Source: Methylococcaceae bacterium (GTDB lineage: Bacteria; Pseudomonadota; Gammaproteobacteria; Methylococcales; Methylomonadaceae). From it: 5,525 nt of DNA. The translations under genes were made by a program, and so were the position numbers. This document shows positions 1 through 5,525 of the stretch, in pieces. A model generated the notes under the pieces. It did not search any database. It saw only the letters and a program-made list of their open reading frames with translations, and was not told where the DNA came from. The stretch's first letter is position 1, and each line of letters begins with the position of its first letter. The DNA lies in assembly GCA_009925045.1 (NCBI GenBank), contig RFQK01000114.1, forward strand, positions 1-5,525. Reading direction: 5' to 3'.

Positions 1-2
1 GT

Positions 3-356
3 CTAAATAAAAGCCAGCAAATTATTGCCGATGCCCGCCGTCAAAAAGAGGAGCGTGAGAAAGGCTATCGTGAGCAAGCGCTGAAATTGTATCCCTGGAT
101 TTGTGGACGTTGCGCCCGTGAGTTTGATCATAAAAATCTGCGGGAACTGACCGTGCATCATCGGGATCATAATCATGACAATAATCCAGCTGATGGGAGT
201 AACTGGGAGTTACTGTGTTTGTATTGCCATGATAATGAGCATCAACGCTATGAAGAACATAGTCGGCATGGCTCCACTGGTGGCAGTGAGAATAAGACGC
301 ATGCAGGCTCGTTTAATCCATTCGCCAATCTTAAGGATTTGATGCAGAACAAGTGA
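3..356 (+). CDS. yajD: YajD-family HNH nuclease-like protein, 5' end outside the window
   Basis: The frame is open from the left edge with no ATG or GTG, and the 117 visible residues begin inside the protein, so the true start lies just upstream of the window. An internal TTG at 87 is the first conventional start codon, but conserved YajD sequence (EKGYREQALKLYPW) begins before it, so it is not the start. The core matches E. coli YajD closely: YPWICGRCAREF, LRELTVHH, DGSNWELLCLYCHDNEH, and the terminal NPFANLKDLM. The CGRC and CLYC pairs should bind a structural zinc ion, and the HH plus the N and H of the later block form the HNH beta-beta-alpha metal fold. HNH proteins of this type are presumed to bind or cut DNA, but the cellular role of YajD is not established. 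The stop codon overlaps the start of tag by GTGA, so the two are probably co-transcribed. Confidence 0.93.
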   Translation, partial: LNKSQQIIADARRQKEEREKGYREQALKLYPWICGRCAREFDHKNLRELTVHHRDHNHDNNPADGSNWELLCLYCHDNEHQRYEEHSRHGSTGGSENKTHAGSFNPFANLKDLMQNK

Positions 357-919
357 AAAATAAATGTCGCTGGGCGCTGAACAGTGCCGCTGAAGAGCAT
401 TATCACGATCACGAATGGGGTGTGCCTTTACATGATGATCAACGCTTGTTTGAATTTTTAATTCTCGAAGGTGCGCAAGCCGGATTAAGCTGGCGTACCG
501 TCCTCGAAAAACGCGAGGCTTACCGTCTGGCATTTGCTGGTTTTGTACCCGAAGTGGTGGCGGCTTATGATGAGGCTAAGCTAGAAGAACTGTTGTTAAA
601 CCCCGGTATTATTCGTAATCGGCTGAAACTGGCTTCTGCGATGCAGAATGCCCGGGCTTTTCTAAATGTTCAAGCTGAGTTTGGGAGTTTCGATCGCTAT
701 ATTTGGGGATTTGTCGGAGGTAAGGCTTTGCAGAATCAGTGGCAAAGTCATGAACAGCTGCCCGCTTTTACGGCTCTTTCCGAGCAGATGAGTCGTGATC
801 TGACTCGGCGTGGCTTTAAGTTTGTCGGCAAGACTATTTGCTATGCTTTTATGCAAGCGACCGGTATGGTGAATGACCACACCACTGACTGTTTTCGGCA
901 TGCGCTTCTCAAACAATAA
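353..919 (+). CDS. tag: DNA-3-methyladenine glycosylase I (Tag)
   Basis: This is a cytoplasmic base-excision repair enzyme that removes 3-methyladenine from alkylated DNA, leaving an abasic site. The 188-residue product is full length for the family. Zinc-snap residues are all present: C5 and H18 near the N-terminus, H176 and C180 in the C-terminal NDHTTDC block, each offset by one from E. coli Tag. The base pocket residues Y17, E39 and W47 lie in YHDHEWG and LEGAQAGLSW, and the family signature RRGFKFVGKTICYAFMQATG is at about 152-171. The start is GTG overlapping the yajD stop (GTGA). The only upstream purine-rich site, AAGGA at 333-337, is 15 bases away, which is long, so translation is probably coupled to yajD. 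There is no in-frame ATG near the N-terminus, and the GTG places C5 correctly. No convincing terminator follows the gene. Confidence 0.97.
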   Translation: MKNKCRWALNSAAEEHYHDHEWGVPLHDDQRLFEFLILEGAQAGLSWRTVLEKREAYRLAFAGFVPEVVAAYDEAKLEELLLNPGIIRNRLKLASAMQNARAFLNVQAEFGSFDRYIWGFVGGKALQNQWQSHEQLPAFTALSEQMSRDLTRRGFKFVGKTICYAFMQATGMVNDHTTDCFRHALLKQ

Positions 920-1256
920 AACTGTGCCTGAGTGCCAGTATTTCTAGCGTCTATAAATCAGGCTTCCGTTGATCAGCAATCCGCTCACAGAAATTTACCG
1001 TGACCCCTGGCTGTTGGTTGGATATTTGGCCAATCCCCCAACCCATCCTGCTTTGCCGTTGGGGGCATCCGTTACGACACCATTGTTCTGCCATTGGTCT
1101 GTAGTGGACCAGTTATTGGTATCAGTTACGAACGCATCAGCAGCATAGGATTCGAAATTTTCGATAATCGTGAAGGTGCCGGCCCAAGCCGTAACTGTGG
1201 AGAAGGCGCTTACCAACAGAAGAACTTGAAAAGGGATTTTCACGGAGGGCTGATGA
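920..1256. other. Gene-free stretch and probable rearrangement scar between tag and the truC fragment
   Basis: About 340 bases separate the tag stop from the first codon recognisable as truC. Neither strand holds an intact gene of a known family. The right three quarters are occupied by the minus-strand exported-protein remnant described separately. The left part (920-994) has no recognisable coding content and only a weak imperfect hairpin at 921-939. I looked for terminal inverted repeats, flanking direct repeats and transposase motifs that would mark an insertion sequence and saw none. The last bases (1244-1256) contain GGAGG and an ATG, but that ATG opens a short out-of-frame reading frame unrelated to TruC. 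Confidence 0.5.
995..1243 (-). pseudogene. Remnant of an exported protein with a signal peptide
   Basis: This 82-codon minus-strand frame starts at GTG. Its N-terminus is a good Sec signal peptide: lysine at position 2, a hydrophobic core (FQVLLLVSAF) and a likely signal peptidase site after AWA at about residue 21. The mature part opens with TFTIIENFESYAADAF and is rich in N, T, W and G. That resembles the start of extracellular jelly-roll or LamG-like domains of secreted or PEP-CTERM-type proteins, where 'FE(S/D)Y' openings are common; this is impression, not a family assignment. It ends after about 60 mature residues, short for such proteins. There is no ribosome binding site upstream (the bases before GTG are pyrimidine rich), and an in-frame stop lies about seven codons upstream. 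The start sits within 20 bases of the truC breakpoint. I read it as a 5' gene fragment stranded by rearrangement. A genuine small exported protein is possible but less likely. Confidence 0.45.
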
Positions 1257-1631
1257 CCGCGTACCCGTTATCGGCGTCTGGCAATCACGGAAATCCCTGT
1301 TGCAATTGAAGGCCATTCCACTAGTCGCTACAGTTTGCTGGAACTGGCGCCGGAAACGGGCCGAAAACATCAGTTAAGACGCCATATGAAGCATATCAGT
1401 CATCCGATTATTGGTGATGCTAATCATGGACGTGGTCGCCATAATCGTTATTTTGCGGAACGATTCGGTGAGGGGCGATTAATGCTGGCGGCCACGGAAC
1501 TGAAGTTCTCGCATCCAGTGACTGGTCTCGGTATGCATTTAAAAGCAGAACCAGAAGCCAGTTTTAAACGGGTACTCTCTATCTTTCAAACGACTGAAGC
1601 GGCCGATTTAAACCATTCTTTAATGGTCTGA
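1257..1631 (+). pseudogene. truC: truC fragment: C-terminal part of tRNA pseudouridine-65 synthase
   Basis: TruC belongs to the RluA family and converts U65 of certain tRNAs to pseudouridine. The frame from 1257 reads RTRYRRLAITEIPVAI, then LLELAPETGRKHQLRRHMKH, HPIIGDANHG and GRLMLAATEL, ending at TGA 1629-1631. This aligns with roughly the second half of E. coli TruC, whose matching blocks are THYRGLATVEMPVA, ELEPKTGRKHQLRRH and HPIIGD. Homology begins at about codon 1263. Just before it is an in-frame TGA (1254-1256), and upstream sequence in all plus frames lacks TruC similarity. The missing part carries the catalytic aspartate of the HRLDRPTSG motif, so the fragment cannot be active. No start codon or ribosome binding site fits; the TTG at 1335 lies inside conserved sequence. 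About 124 codons remain. Its 3' end overlaps phrB, on the opposite strand, by 46 bases. Confidence 0.9.
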
Positions 1632-2959
1632 CTCCGTTCACTATGATTTAACATGGGGCTAGGGTATTCACCGACCAAAGGGTTTGATTGCCAGCCATGA
1701 ATGGCTTTGGGACTTAAATCCCTTAACTCAGGTATCCACTGCTTAATGTAGCGACAATCCGGGTCGAATTTCTGTTGCTGTAACCAAGGGTTAAAAATTC
1801 GGAAATAAGGTTGAGCATCACAACCGGTAGAGGCCGCCCATTGCCAATTGCCATTATTCAAACAAGGATCATAATCGACTAAACGTTGGGCAAAGTAACG
1901 TTCACCCCATCGCCAGCTGATATGTAAGTCCTTGGTCAGAAAAGAGGCGGTGATCATGCGCACACGATTATGCATATAGCCAGTTTGATTTAATTGCCGC
2001 ATACCCGCATCAACGATAGGAAAACCGGTTTGGCCGTTTGCCCAGCGCCAGAAATCATTTTCGTCACGACGCCAGGGAATAGCATCATAGCGTGTGTCAA
2101 ACGCGTGCCCGAAAACATGTGGAAAGTGAAAAGCGATATGATGAAAAAAATCGCGCCAGTAAAATTGGCGTAATAAGCTGTGTTCCGCTCCTAATTGCTG
2201 AAGCACAGCAAAATAAGCTTGTCTTACCGAACAACAGCCGAATTTTAGATGCGCTGATAAACGGCTGCTTGCCTCGCTCACCGGAAAATCGCGTTGTTCG
2301 CTATAAAACTGGCAATGGGCCAGATTATCCAAAATCGCATAGGCGGCACGACTTCCACCCTGAAATGGATAAGCATTGGTATGAGTTAACGCGCTGAGTG
2401 TATTAGCGCTTTCGAGTGTGAACGATTCCTTAACAAAATGACCCGATCTTAAAGGTACAGGGGCGTTGACAGGATTTTGGGCGCTGCGTCGGTAAAAAGG
2501 GGTAAATACTTGATAGGGGCGGCCATCCGCCTTGAGTAATTGTTCGGGTTCGTTGAGCAAAGCATCTGCGCAAGCATGAAAATCAATGCCTAGTTGCTGA
2601 CAGCTGAGTTCAATTTCCGCATCCCGTTGCCGACTAAAAGGTGTGTAGTCGCGGTTAATAAATACAGCATCAAAGGCTGTTTCTTGTCGCAATTCAGAAA
2701 TTAATTGGCTGGCATGGCTTTTAAATATGAACAGTTTGCCTTGTTGTGCCTCTAATTGCTGTTGCAAATCGCTCAATGCCTGCAACATAAATTGCAGTCC
2801 TGGCTGACTTTGATAGGGGTGTTCGTCAATCTGGCGAGGATCAAAAATGAAAGCGGCAATCACAGACTCGGATTGCTGAAGTGCTGCATTGAGGGCTGTG
2901 TTGTCTTCCAGACGCAGATCGCGTCGAAAGATAAAAAGTGCTCGGCGATAAACTTGCAT
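1586..2959 (-). CDS. phrB: Deoxyribodipyrimidine photolyase, class I (cryptochrome/photolyase family)
   Basis: This enzyme uses blue light and reduced FAD to split cyclobutane pyrimidine dimers. The 457-residue product is full length: an antenna-binding Rossmann domain (LFIFRRDLRLEDN near the start, to about 130), then the helical FAD domain from about 200. Measured by spacing against E. coli PhrB, the electron-transfer tryptophans are conserved as W296, W349 and W372. The FAD asparagine is N368 in NNGNWQWAASTG, and the CPD-type methionine is M335 in MHNRVRMITASF. The absence of His at that site argues against a 6-4 photolyase. The residue equivalent to E. coli E274 is Q265 rather than Glu. 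The antenna loop NRDYTPFSRQRD lacks the Asn-Glu pair that holds MTHF in E. coli, so the antenna may be a deazaflavin or another cofactor (inference). Its ATG shares a base with the upstream stop (TAATG), and no good ribosome binding site is visible, which indicates translational coupling. The 3' end overlaps the truC fragment. Confidence 0.97.
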   Translation of the reverse strand: MQVYRRALFIFRRDLRLEDNTALNAALQQSESVIAAFIFDPRQIDEHPYQSQPGLQFMLQALSDLQQQLEAQQGKLFIFKSHASQLISELRQETAFDAVFINRDYTPFSRQRDAEIELSCQQLGIDFHACADALLNEPEQLLKADGRPYQVFTPFYRRSAQNPVNAPVPLRSGHFVKESFTLESANTLSALTHTNAYPFQGGSRAAYAILDNLAHCQFYSEQRDFPVSEASSRLSAHLKFGCCSVRQAYFAVLQQLGAEHSLLRQFYWRDFFHHIAFHFPHVFGHAFDTRYDAIPWRRDENDFWRWANGQTGFPIVDAGMRQLNQTGYMHNRVRMITASFLTKDLHISWRWGERYFAQRLVDYDPCLNNGNWQWAASTGCDAQPYFRIFNPWLQQQKFDPDCRYIKQWIPELRDLSPKAIHGWQSNPLVGEYPSPMLNHSERSQTIKEWFKSAASVV

Positions 2960-3873
2960 TATTTGGCAACTAGAATTTGATCTAATGCGCTGTCTAAATC
3001 CTCAAACTGGAAAGCAAGCCCGCTTTCGAGCATGCGTTTGGGTATTACCCTCTGACTACCTAACATTAAGCTAGACATTTCACCTAGCAATGATTTTAGT
3101 AATAAGGCAGGCATATGCATAAAAGTGGGGCGGTGCAAATGAATACCTAATAGACGGGTGAACTCGGCATTGGTAACCGGTTTGGGGGCTGTCGCGTTAA
3201 AAGCTCCCGATAAATGCTTATCCACTAACAGTCTGTCAGCGATAGCAACCCAATCTTGTCGATGTATCCAGGCCATCCATTGCTTGCCGTTTCCCAGTCG
3301 CCCGCCTAGGCCAAGTTTGAAACCAGGCAACATTTGTCCCAGTAAGCCACCATCATGGTCTAAGACCAGACCCGTTCTAATCAAACAGACCCGAACACCC
3401 AGTTCTGTAAACTGAAGTGCTGCCTGTTCCCAGTCTAAACAGAGTTGTCGCGCAAAATCATTGGAGGTACTGCTGAAGTCTTCACTGAGTAGCGTGTCAC
3501 CTTGATCACCGTAAATACCTATAGCTGAACCGCTAATGAGTACTTCGGGTTTACTCGCTAATTCACGCACAAATGCCAACAGCGCATGCGTTAAATCCAC
3601 TCGACTTGCTCGGATTTGTTGTTTGCGCTTGTCAGTCCAAAGGCCACCAAAAATTGGACAGCCAGCTAAATTGACTATGCCATCGAAATGCGTATCAGGA
3701 GGGATATCAGATAGGCGACTAAAACACTTAACAGCTTGCCCGAGTAATTTTTGAGTCTTGTCTGGATTACGACTTAAGACTGTAATTGAATGGCCTGAAT
3801 TTAGCCAAAAACGGATGAGTGCTTGCCCTAAGAAACCGCTGCCACCTGTGATGAGAATGTTTTTAGGGGTCAT
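2959..3873 (-). CDS. TIGR01777/YfcH-family NAD(P)-dependent epimerase-like oxidoreductase
   Basis: This is an atypical short-chain dehydrogenase of 304 residues, full length for the family. The N-terminal Rossmann fold shows the nucleotide motif G10-G11-S-G13-F-L-G16, then VNLAG at about 67-71. The active-site-like block SGSAIGIYGD at about 114-123 carries the YfcH-type YGD. LIRTGLVLDHDGG and MLPGFKLGLGG are strongly conserved, and the C-terminal DUF1731 region (about 254-298) contains LGEMSSLMLGSQRVIPKRMLESGLAF. Its substrate is unknown for the family. I chose ATG at 3873 because GGTGA lies five bases upstream and the protein then begins MTPKNILITGG. A GTG at 3880-3882 overlapping the upstream stop as GTGA would add three residues and cannot be excluded. 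It sits between a membrane protein gene and phrB in one operon. Members of this family are frequent photolyase neighbours in gammaproteobacteria, some under light-responsive control. Confidence 0.94.
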   Translation of the reverse strand: MTPKNILITGGSGFLGQALIRFWLNSGHSITVLSRNPDKTQKLLGQAVKCFSRLSDIPPDTHFDGIVNLAGCPIFGGLWTDKRKQQIRASRVDLTHALLAFVRELASKPEVLISGSAIGIYGDQGDTLLSEDFSSTSNDFARQLCLDWEQAALQFTELGVRVCLIRTGLVLDHDGGLLGQMLPGFKLGLGGRLGNGKQWMAWIHRQDWVAIADRLLVDKHLSGAFNATAPKPVTNAEFTRLLGIHLHRPTFMHMPALLLKSLLGEMSSLMLGSQRVIPKRMLESGLAFQFEDLDSALDQILVAK

Positions 3874-3878
3874 AGCGT

Positions 3879-4292
3879 TCACCGTTTAATGGATTGAGGA
3901 ATCAATCCATAACACAAATGGGAAAGCCCTAAATAAACAAAAAACCAGAAATAGTTTTCGTCGACTACGACTTCATTGATGTCACTGTACACCTCAATCC
4001 CGAAAGAGCAAAGCAACAAGAACAGGCCCATGACAACCATGACATTGAAGTTTTCGCTATAACGACAAAAACTGTAAACAGCCAATTCGGATATGCTGAG
4101 ATAAATAAGCATCAAGCGCAGGTTGTTATCCATAGGTCCGTATAAGTCGCCATAGTCTTCAAAAAACATATGACTACCCATCGCGGACAGGACGCTAACA
4201 ATCAATAAAAAAATGACTGCAGCATTGAAATTGACGGCTAATAATAAGCGCAACAAGCCGGCACTTTTTGCAGATACGATACTATGGTTCAT
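3879..4292 (-). CDS. Uncharacterised four-helix inner-membrane protein
   Basis: I do not recognise this family. Starting at ATG 4292, the product has 137 residues and four strongly hydrophobic segments at about 12-37, 58-75, 82-102 and 113-132. The loops after segments 1 and 3 are acidic (FFEDYGDLYGPMD and VYSDINEVVVDEN), while the termini carry Lys/Arg. The positive-inside rule therefore puts both ends in the cytoplasm and both acidic loops in the periplasm. There is no signal peptide, cysteine pair or catalytic motif. The frame stays open to an ATG at 4346, but that start would translate through the ftsH terminator hairpin and has no ribosome binding site. The 4292 ATG has AGGTGG just upstream. 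The stop lies five bases from the oxidoreductase ATG, so it is the first gene of the photolyase operon and may work with it, but no function can be assigned. Confidence 0.75.
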   Translation of the reverse strand: MNHSIVSAKSAGLLRLLLAVNFNAAVIFLLIVSVLSAMGSHMFFEDYGDLYGPMDNNLRLMLIYLSISELAVYSFCRYSENFNVMVVMGLFLLLCSFGIEVYSDINEVVVDENYFWFFVYLGLSHLCYGLIPQSIKR

Positions 4293-4305
4293 AAGCCACC
4301 TGGTC

Positions 4306-4343
4306 AAAAAAACGCCCTTCAGGAGTACAACATTAGAAGGGCG
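4306..4343 (-). terminator. Strong Rho-independent terminator downstream of ftsH
   Basis: Read on the minus strand, an uninterrupted 8-bp stem (CGCCCTTC pairing with GAAGGGCG, at 4336-4343 and 4313-4320) encloses a 15-base loop and is followed directly by seven T (4312-4306). This is a textbook intrinsic terminator for the transcript coming from ftsH, whose shifted stop is at 4399. The plus strand has no T run after the stem, so it works in one direction only. It ends 13 bases before the start codon of the membrane protein gene, leaving room only for that gene's ribosome binding site. It therefore also controls, or sits in the leader of, the downstream operon. Confidence 0.87.
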
Positions 4344-4398
4344 CATAGAGGAGGAAATTTAGGCTTCAGGATTCAAAAAGACCCCAAAAAACTATTAC

Positions 4399-4671
4399 TC
4401 AGGAAATTGCCAGTTGTCCTGATTGTCCATAATCACTATCGTCCTCATTGTGCAAGTTGCTATCGGTTTCGGTATCAGTTGCACTGACTTCTACCACTTC
4501 GACTTCAGGTGGTGGCGCGAGTTTTTTACCCGCCATCAATTCATCGATCTGGAATTTGTCTATGGTTTCCCAATCCAGCAAGGCATGCGCCATGTTGTGC
4601 AGGACCTCCATGTTTTCCAGCAAAATATCTTTAGCGCGTTGGTAGTTGCTATCCACCATTTGACGGATTTC
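4399..4671 (-). pseudogene. ftsH: Detached C-terminal part of FtsH in the shifted frame
   Basis: This frame reads [21 protein letters not shown], then [33 protein letters not shown], followed by an acidic, low-complexity tail to a TGA at 4399-4401. It matches the end of E. coli FtsH (EVKALIERNYNRARQLL, KYETIDAPQIDDLM). It lies in the -1 frame relative to the upstream ftsH frame and overlaps that frame's aberrant tail. It has no plausible start of its own: the ATG at 4657-4659 is the internal codon of QMVDSN and lacks a ribosome binding site. It is therefore the 3' part of the same ftsH gene, separated by the loss of sequence near 4671. The divergent acidic tail after APPPE is normal, as FtsH tails vary between species. 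Confidence 0.9.
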
Positions 4672-5525
4672 TCGCCTTCACTATCACCGTAATCCATAGG
4701 TCCCAGACGTTCTGACAAGCCCCATTTAGTCACCATATTGCGAGCTAACTGGGTCGCACGTTGAATGTCATTGGAAGCACCGGTAGTCACTTTGTTTTTA
4801 CCGTAGATAATCTCTTCCGCGACCCGACCACCAAACAGACTGGAAATTTGGCTCTCCAGCTTATCTTTGCTGGCGCTGTATTGATCACGTTCCGGCAAGA
4901 ACATGGTGATGCCTAAGGCGCCGCCGCGTGGCATGATGCTCACTTTGTAGACCGGATCATGCTCAGGCACGATACGACCCACAATCGCATGTCCAGCTTC
5001 GTGGTAAGCAGTCATCAGCAATTCTTCACGACTCATCACCATGGTGCGTTTCTCAGCACCCATAATCATTTTGTCGCGGGCTTTGTCGAGATTTTGCATG
5101 GTCACCAGTCGCTGATTATTCCGTGCCGCAAACAAAGCACCTTCATTAATCAGATTGGCCAATTCAGCACCAGAAAAACCCGGAGTTCCACGTGCCAGAT
5201 CATTCAGATTGACGTCTTCCGCCAATGGCACTTTGTCCGCATGCACTTTCAGAATTTGCTCACGACCTTTAATGTCGGGCAGACCCACCTGAACCTGACG
5301 GTCAAAACGACCCGGTCTTAGTAAGGCTTTATCCAGCACATCGACCCGGTTGGTGGCAGCGATGACGATAATGCCTTCATTACCGCTAAAACCATCCATT
5401 TCCACCAGCAATTGGTTCAGGGTTTGCTCACGTTCATCATTACCACCGCCCATGCCACCTTGGCCGCGCTGACGACCGACGGCGTCAATCTCATCAATAA
5501 AGATGATGCAAGGGGCGCGTTTTTT
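4560..5525 (-). CDS. ftsH: ATP-dependent zinc metalloprotease FtsH, 5' end off the window, 3' part disrupted by a deletion
   Basis: FtsH is a membrane-anchored AAA+ hexameric protease that degrades misassembled membrane proteins and short-lived regulators such as LpxC. The transmembrane and Walker A parts lie beyond the right edge; the frame is open to base 5525. Visible in order are Walker B ([16 protein letters not shown]), the second region of homology with arginine fingers ([21 protein letters not shown]), the zinc motif HEAGH (4989-5003) and the third-ligand aspartate in [16 protein letters not shown]. After [11 protein letters not shown] the reading frame departs from the family: the next 36 codons encode an unrelated tryptophan-rich tail ending at 4560. 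Compared with E. coli FtsH, about 23 residues after EGE are missing and the remaining C-terminus continues one frame over. The ATG at 5451-5453 is internal. The AAA and zinc sites are intact, but the C-terminal helical part is lost, so this copy is probably impaired unless the junction is an assembly error. Confidence 0.96.
   Translation of the reverse strand, partial: KKRAPCIIFIDEIDAVGRQRGQGGMGGGNDEREQTLNQLLVEMDGFSGNEGIIVIAATNRVDVLDKALLRPGRFDRQVQVGLPDIKGREQILKVHADKVPLAEDVNLNDLARGTPGFSGAELANLINEGALFAARNNQRLVTMQNLDKARDKMIMGAEKRTMVMSREELLMTAYHEAGHAIVGRIVPEHDPVYKVSIMPRGGALGITMFLPERDQYSASKDKLESQISSLFGGRVAEEIIYGKNKVTTGASNDIQRATQLARNMVTKWGLSERLGPMDYGDSEGEKSVKWWIATTNALKIFCWKTWRSCTTWRMPCWIGKP

Noticed and set aside
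921..939. Hairpin after tag, followed on the minus strand by a T-rich run, as a terminator
   Set aside because: The stem is only six pairs with a bulged base, and on the plus strand, where tag needs it, no T run follows. A minus-strand terminator for the exported-protein remnant is possible but too weak to list.
1094..1309. Plus-strand 71-codon frame with a GGAGG and an ATG at 1253
   Set aside because: It is antisense to the signal-peptide frame and then runs out of frame across the truC fragment. The ATG yields only 18 residues and no family features.
1335..1631. TTG at 1335 as the start of a complete 98-residue gene
   Set aside because: TruC homology continues in frame upstream to about 1263, so the TTG is an internal leucine codon of a truncated gene.
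4292..4346. Upstream in-frame ATG at 4346 as the start of the four-helix protein, adding 18 residues
   Set aside because: Those codons are the ftsH terminator stem, loop and U-tract, and the bases before the ATG are pyrimidine rich with no ribosome binding site. The ATG at 4292 has AGGTGG upstream.
4344..4398. Promoter for the photolyase operon between the ftsH stop and the hairpin
   Set aside because: A TTGGGG and a TAAATT are present on the minus strand, but the spacing is about 20 bases and the -35 match is poor, so I do not claim it.
4655..4690. Programmed -1 frameshift joining the two ftsH frames
   Set aside because: There is no X-XXY-YYZ slippery heptamer at GAG-AAA-TCC, and a frameshift would not restore the roughly 23 missing residues, so a deletion explains the data better.

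Overview
The window looks like chromosomal DNA of a gammaproteobacterium. YajD, Tag, TruC, the YfcH-type oxidoreductase and FtsH all read like gammaproteobacterial versions of those proteins. I cannot fix the genus. A free-living aquatic lineage fits the photolyase operon, but that is inference.

Layout. On the plus strand at the left are the end of an HNH-family gene (yajD, 5' end off the window) and tag, a 3-methyladenine DNA glycosylase, overlapping by GTGA. From 920 to about 1256 there is no intact gene. This stretch holds a short minus-strand reading frame with a clear signal peptide that looks like the remnant of an exported protein. It abuts the 3' third of truC (tRNA pseudouridine-65 synthase, plus strand), whose catalytic N-terminal part is missing. 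The truC fragment converges on, and overlaps by 46 bases, the end of a minus-strand operon. Read in transcription order, that operon encodes an unrecognised four-helix membrane protein, a TIGR01777/YfcH-family oxidoreductase and a class I photolyase (phrB). Its genes are spaced for translational coupling (5-base gap or GTGA overlap, then TAATG). Upstream of it, also on the minus strand and running off the right edge, is ftsH, followed by a strong intrinsic terminator.

How the genes relate. Tag repairs alkylated bases and PhrB repairs UV dimers, and the YfcH-type protein is a common companion of photolyases in light- or stress-induced operons. The four-helix protein is the unknown member. The ftsH terminator ends only 13 bases before this gene's start codon, so the operon has no room for its own promoter downstream of the hairpin. 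It must be expressed by read-through or from a promoter upstream of the hairpin.

Oddities. Three genes are broken within 5.5 kb. truC has lost its 5' two thirds. The exported-protein frame is short and has no recognisable ribosome binding site. ftsH carries an internal loss of about 70 bases that removes roughly 23 residues and shifts the frame. These may be genuine decay or rearrangement scars, or they may be assembly errors; the sequence alone cannot separate these. I see no mobile element, CRISPR array, tRNA or rRNA, and I cannot support a claim of a new defence or other large system here.
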